Shown: positions 61,801-64,000 of the stretch, one piece after another
Numbering within the stretch: position 1 is the stretch's first letter
Layout: each line of letters opens with the position of its first letter
DNA from: Toxotes chatareus
Lineage: Eukaryota > Chordata > Actinopteri > Toxotidae
DNA length: 64,000 bases
Direction: 5' to 3'
NCBI GenBank assembly: GCA_016801885.1
Contig: CM028887.1
Location: 23,607,115-23,671,114, forward strand
The notes under the pieces: model-generated
Databases searched by the model: none
What the model saw: only the letters and a program-made list of their open reading frames with translations
Told to the model about the DNA's origin: nothing
Position numbers and translations under genes: made by a program

Positions 61801-64000
61801 TGCACATGCCACTGAGACACACAAGGAGACACACACAGAGAAGCACACAATTATGACTGACACATCTCTGTTTATAGCTGACTACATCTTAACCCTGTAT
61901 ATGTACACATACACAAAAACGTATGCAGGCCTACACTTTTGTAAACACAAAGGCCTTACGGTCACACACAGACACGCACAGACATAAACACGAGGTGCTG
62001 TTTGTACATGAGACTGTTATACTGACGGAAACGACCCGATTTCATGGCTGTGACATTGGATTTTTATGGAAAACAAACAAACAAGCACACATGCACACAG
62101 ACATACACTCACTCGTGTCTCACAAATCTACAAGGAAGCACACCTGTACAAATACTGCACAAGACCAACACACGCACATACGAGGGACTGAACAGACAAA
62201 TTAAAGGACAAAGTTGAACTGATGATAAAATAGAATGAAAGCTATATCATCAAACTACGTCTGTGTGAATCTACTGATTCCTGTCAGTGTCAAAACAACT
62301 GGGATTTAGGACACAGTTACACGCACGCTGACACATCATGACGTGACGGTCTGATTTCTAAATTTAGTTTGTAATATATGTTTATGACCTCATGGGTGCA
62401 TTTGTGACTTTGTGACACCATCGAGACATTCTGTGTCCTCTTAGGTCAGCTAGAGAAACACCACCACTGACTAATGTCAATAACTCGACCGCATATGCAT
62501 GCACAGACACACACATACACACCCATACTCACACAATGACTTACTAAATACTCACTGAATATCCCTTAATTACTGTTATTTAGCACGTTCTTGCTAAGTC
62601 ATAGTGACGAAAAGCGAAGAGAACAACTAAATACAACTGTTTCGGCTATGCAACAACAGAAAAACAGAAAGGTGGCTCCGACTCTGCAGCTCTGAGGTCA
62701 AAATACATTTTTTTTAAATCCAGATTTTTTTGATTCCAAAGACATTTTTTCACAGTGGTGAATCTTACATTTAATAGCATGCTGCCAAACTAACTGGTGT
62801 TCACAGGAGTTGAAGATCTTTGAGCCACTAAGTTGTGTGCTTCTCAAAGTCTCAGAGAGCCCACAGGCGTCACTGTGAAACAAGGTGGGCTCGTACTGAA
62901 GAAACTGGGATCTAAATGTAGCAAAGGGAGTAAACTGGCAGCATTTTTATAGCAACAATTAAATCAATGACGACATGTGCAGGCCAGCTAACCTATTTCT
63001 TGTATGTGTTTGTATGAGTTGCATGTTTGGGTTTTGTTTATATTTCTACTCAAAGAGATGATAAATCTGCTCTAGTGTGGTGAGGAGATACACATGCATT
63101 GATGCATACACTACCAGTGTTGTCACATACAGCTCTGCCACCTCCAGGCGATTTTCTCATGTCTCTCGAGTGCCTTCACATCTGTATTTTAATCTGTCTG
63201 GTTGGGATCACCCTGTGCAGAAGGTAACTCCTGTGAAACTGACATCAGGCTGTGACTGATTGTCGATTTGATCCTGGTTCAAGCAGTGGCTGTGTAGACT
63301 GCTCACCCACTGTTTCTGGTTTGTGACCGTACATATGTGTGTGTGTGTCTATGTGTCTCTCTGTCACATATTTGCTTAGAGAACAAGAAACTTAAAAGTC
63401 AAAATACTTTTAGATAAGTTTATAGACAGATCCGTATTGATTCAGTCACGCTCAGAGATAAAGAGATTTGGTTGAAGTCACTCTACGCCAGCCAGCTAAT
63501 GGTGGTGGATGGATTAAGCCCCAGGCCCCTGGCTCACAGGGGGTCCTAAATGCGTCTGCTGTCTTTGTGCTGTGTGTAAAAACCTTTGTACTTAGTAAAT
63601 GCCACCTTCACAAGTAATGAGACAAACAGCCTTGTTTTTTAGCTCATCAAACACGTCTTATTAAGTTCACTCAGGGCTTCAGAGGGAGCTCAGTGAGCCA
63701 AAGTGTTATTAAAAAGTAGTTTGATCTAAAAGAGGAACCTGCACATCCTTCCATCAAAGTGAAAATATGAAAATCGCCTTTTTCAGATTAAGGTTTTACA
63801 TGATGTTGCGGTGGACAGTGTTGTTGGTTATTCTGTGCGTGGTTGTGCTGTCGAGCTTTGACGATTTACTTTGCCTTTCTGTTTTTTTGGGGGGTTTTTT
63901 TAATTACAGTGGCAAACAAGGGTTAACATGTGCAAATAGTGCATAGAGAAGCTGTTAATTCTTTTACATCTGAACTTCTCCAAAAAAACCTAATATATAT
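61801..64000. other. upstream flank to the end of the window
   Basis: Scattered short CA runs (61940-61990, 62500-62530), a CRE-like ATGACGTGACG at 62339-62349, a GT run at 63336-63349 and a T/G-rich stretch at 63882-63902. No exon, RNA gene or recognised transposon was found. Confidence 0.4.

Overview
This window is vertebrate DNA, most likely from a spiny-rayed teleost fish. It carries the 5' half of one protein-coding gene on the minus strand: maml3 (mastermind-like 3), a transcriptional coactivator of Notch signalling. Three coding exons can be read with canonical splice sites: exon 1 at 49745-49368, exon 2 at 2982-2242 and exon 3 at 982-39. They encode the N-terminal Notch/CSL-binding helix, the acidic central region and the start of the glutamine-rich region. 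The remaining exons lie beyond base 1. The teleost assignment rests on protein divergence from mammalian MAML3, a compact 46 kb first intron (the human gene spans several hundred kb), extreme CA/GT microsatellite density, and several interspersed repeats I recognise from many teleost genomes.

Layout, left to right. Bases 1-2982 hold exon 3, a 1.26 kb intron and exon 2. Bases 2983-49367 are intron 1, filled with microsatellites, polypurine/polypyrimidine blocks, decayed repeats and a few unique stretches that look like candidate enhancers (best: 47690-48140 and 23665-23935). Bases 49368-50720 are exon 1, the 5' UTR and a CpG-rich promoter region with two short upstream ORFs. Bases 50720-64000 are upstream flank. 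This flank has no recognisable exon, but it has a mobile-element cluster: an inverted-repeat MITE, two Tc1-type relics, a tRNA-derived SINE, a composite teleost repeat with a nested hAT-like MITE, and a short interstitial telomeric repeat.

The one coding anomaly is a one-base frameshift in exon 3 near 243-248. The reading frame hits TGA within about ten codons, but a second frame continues with clear MAML3 similarity to a good splice donor, and the exon length is one base short of a multiple of three. A single-base sequence error is the simplest explanation. A real lesion would remove the C-terminal half of the protein.

I found no CRISPR array, operon, intact transposase, intact tRNA or rRNA, and no credible second protein-coding gene. 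Repeat calls and regulatory candidates come from reading and recall, not from database searches, and edges are approximate unless stated.
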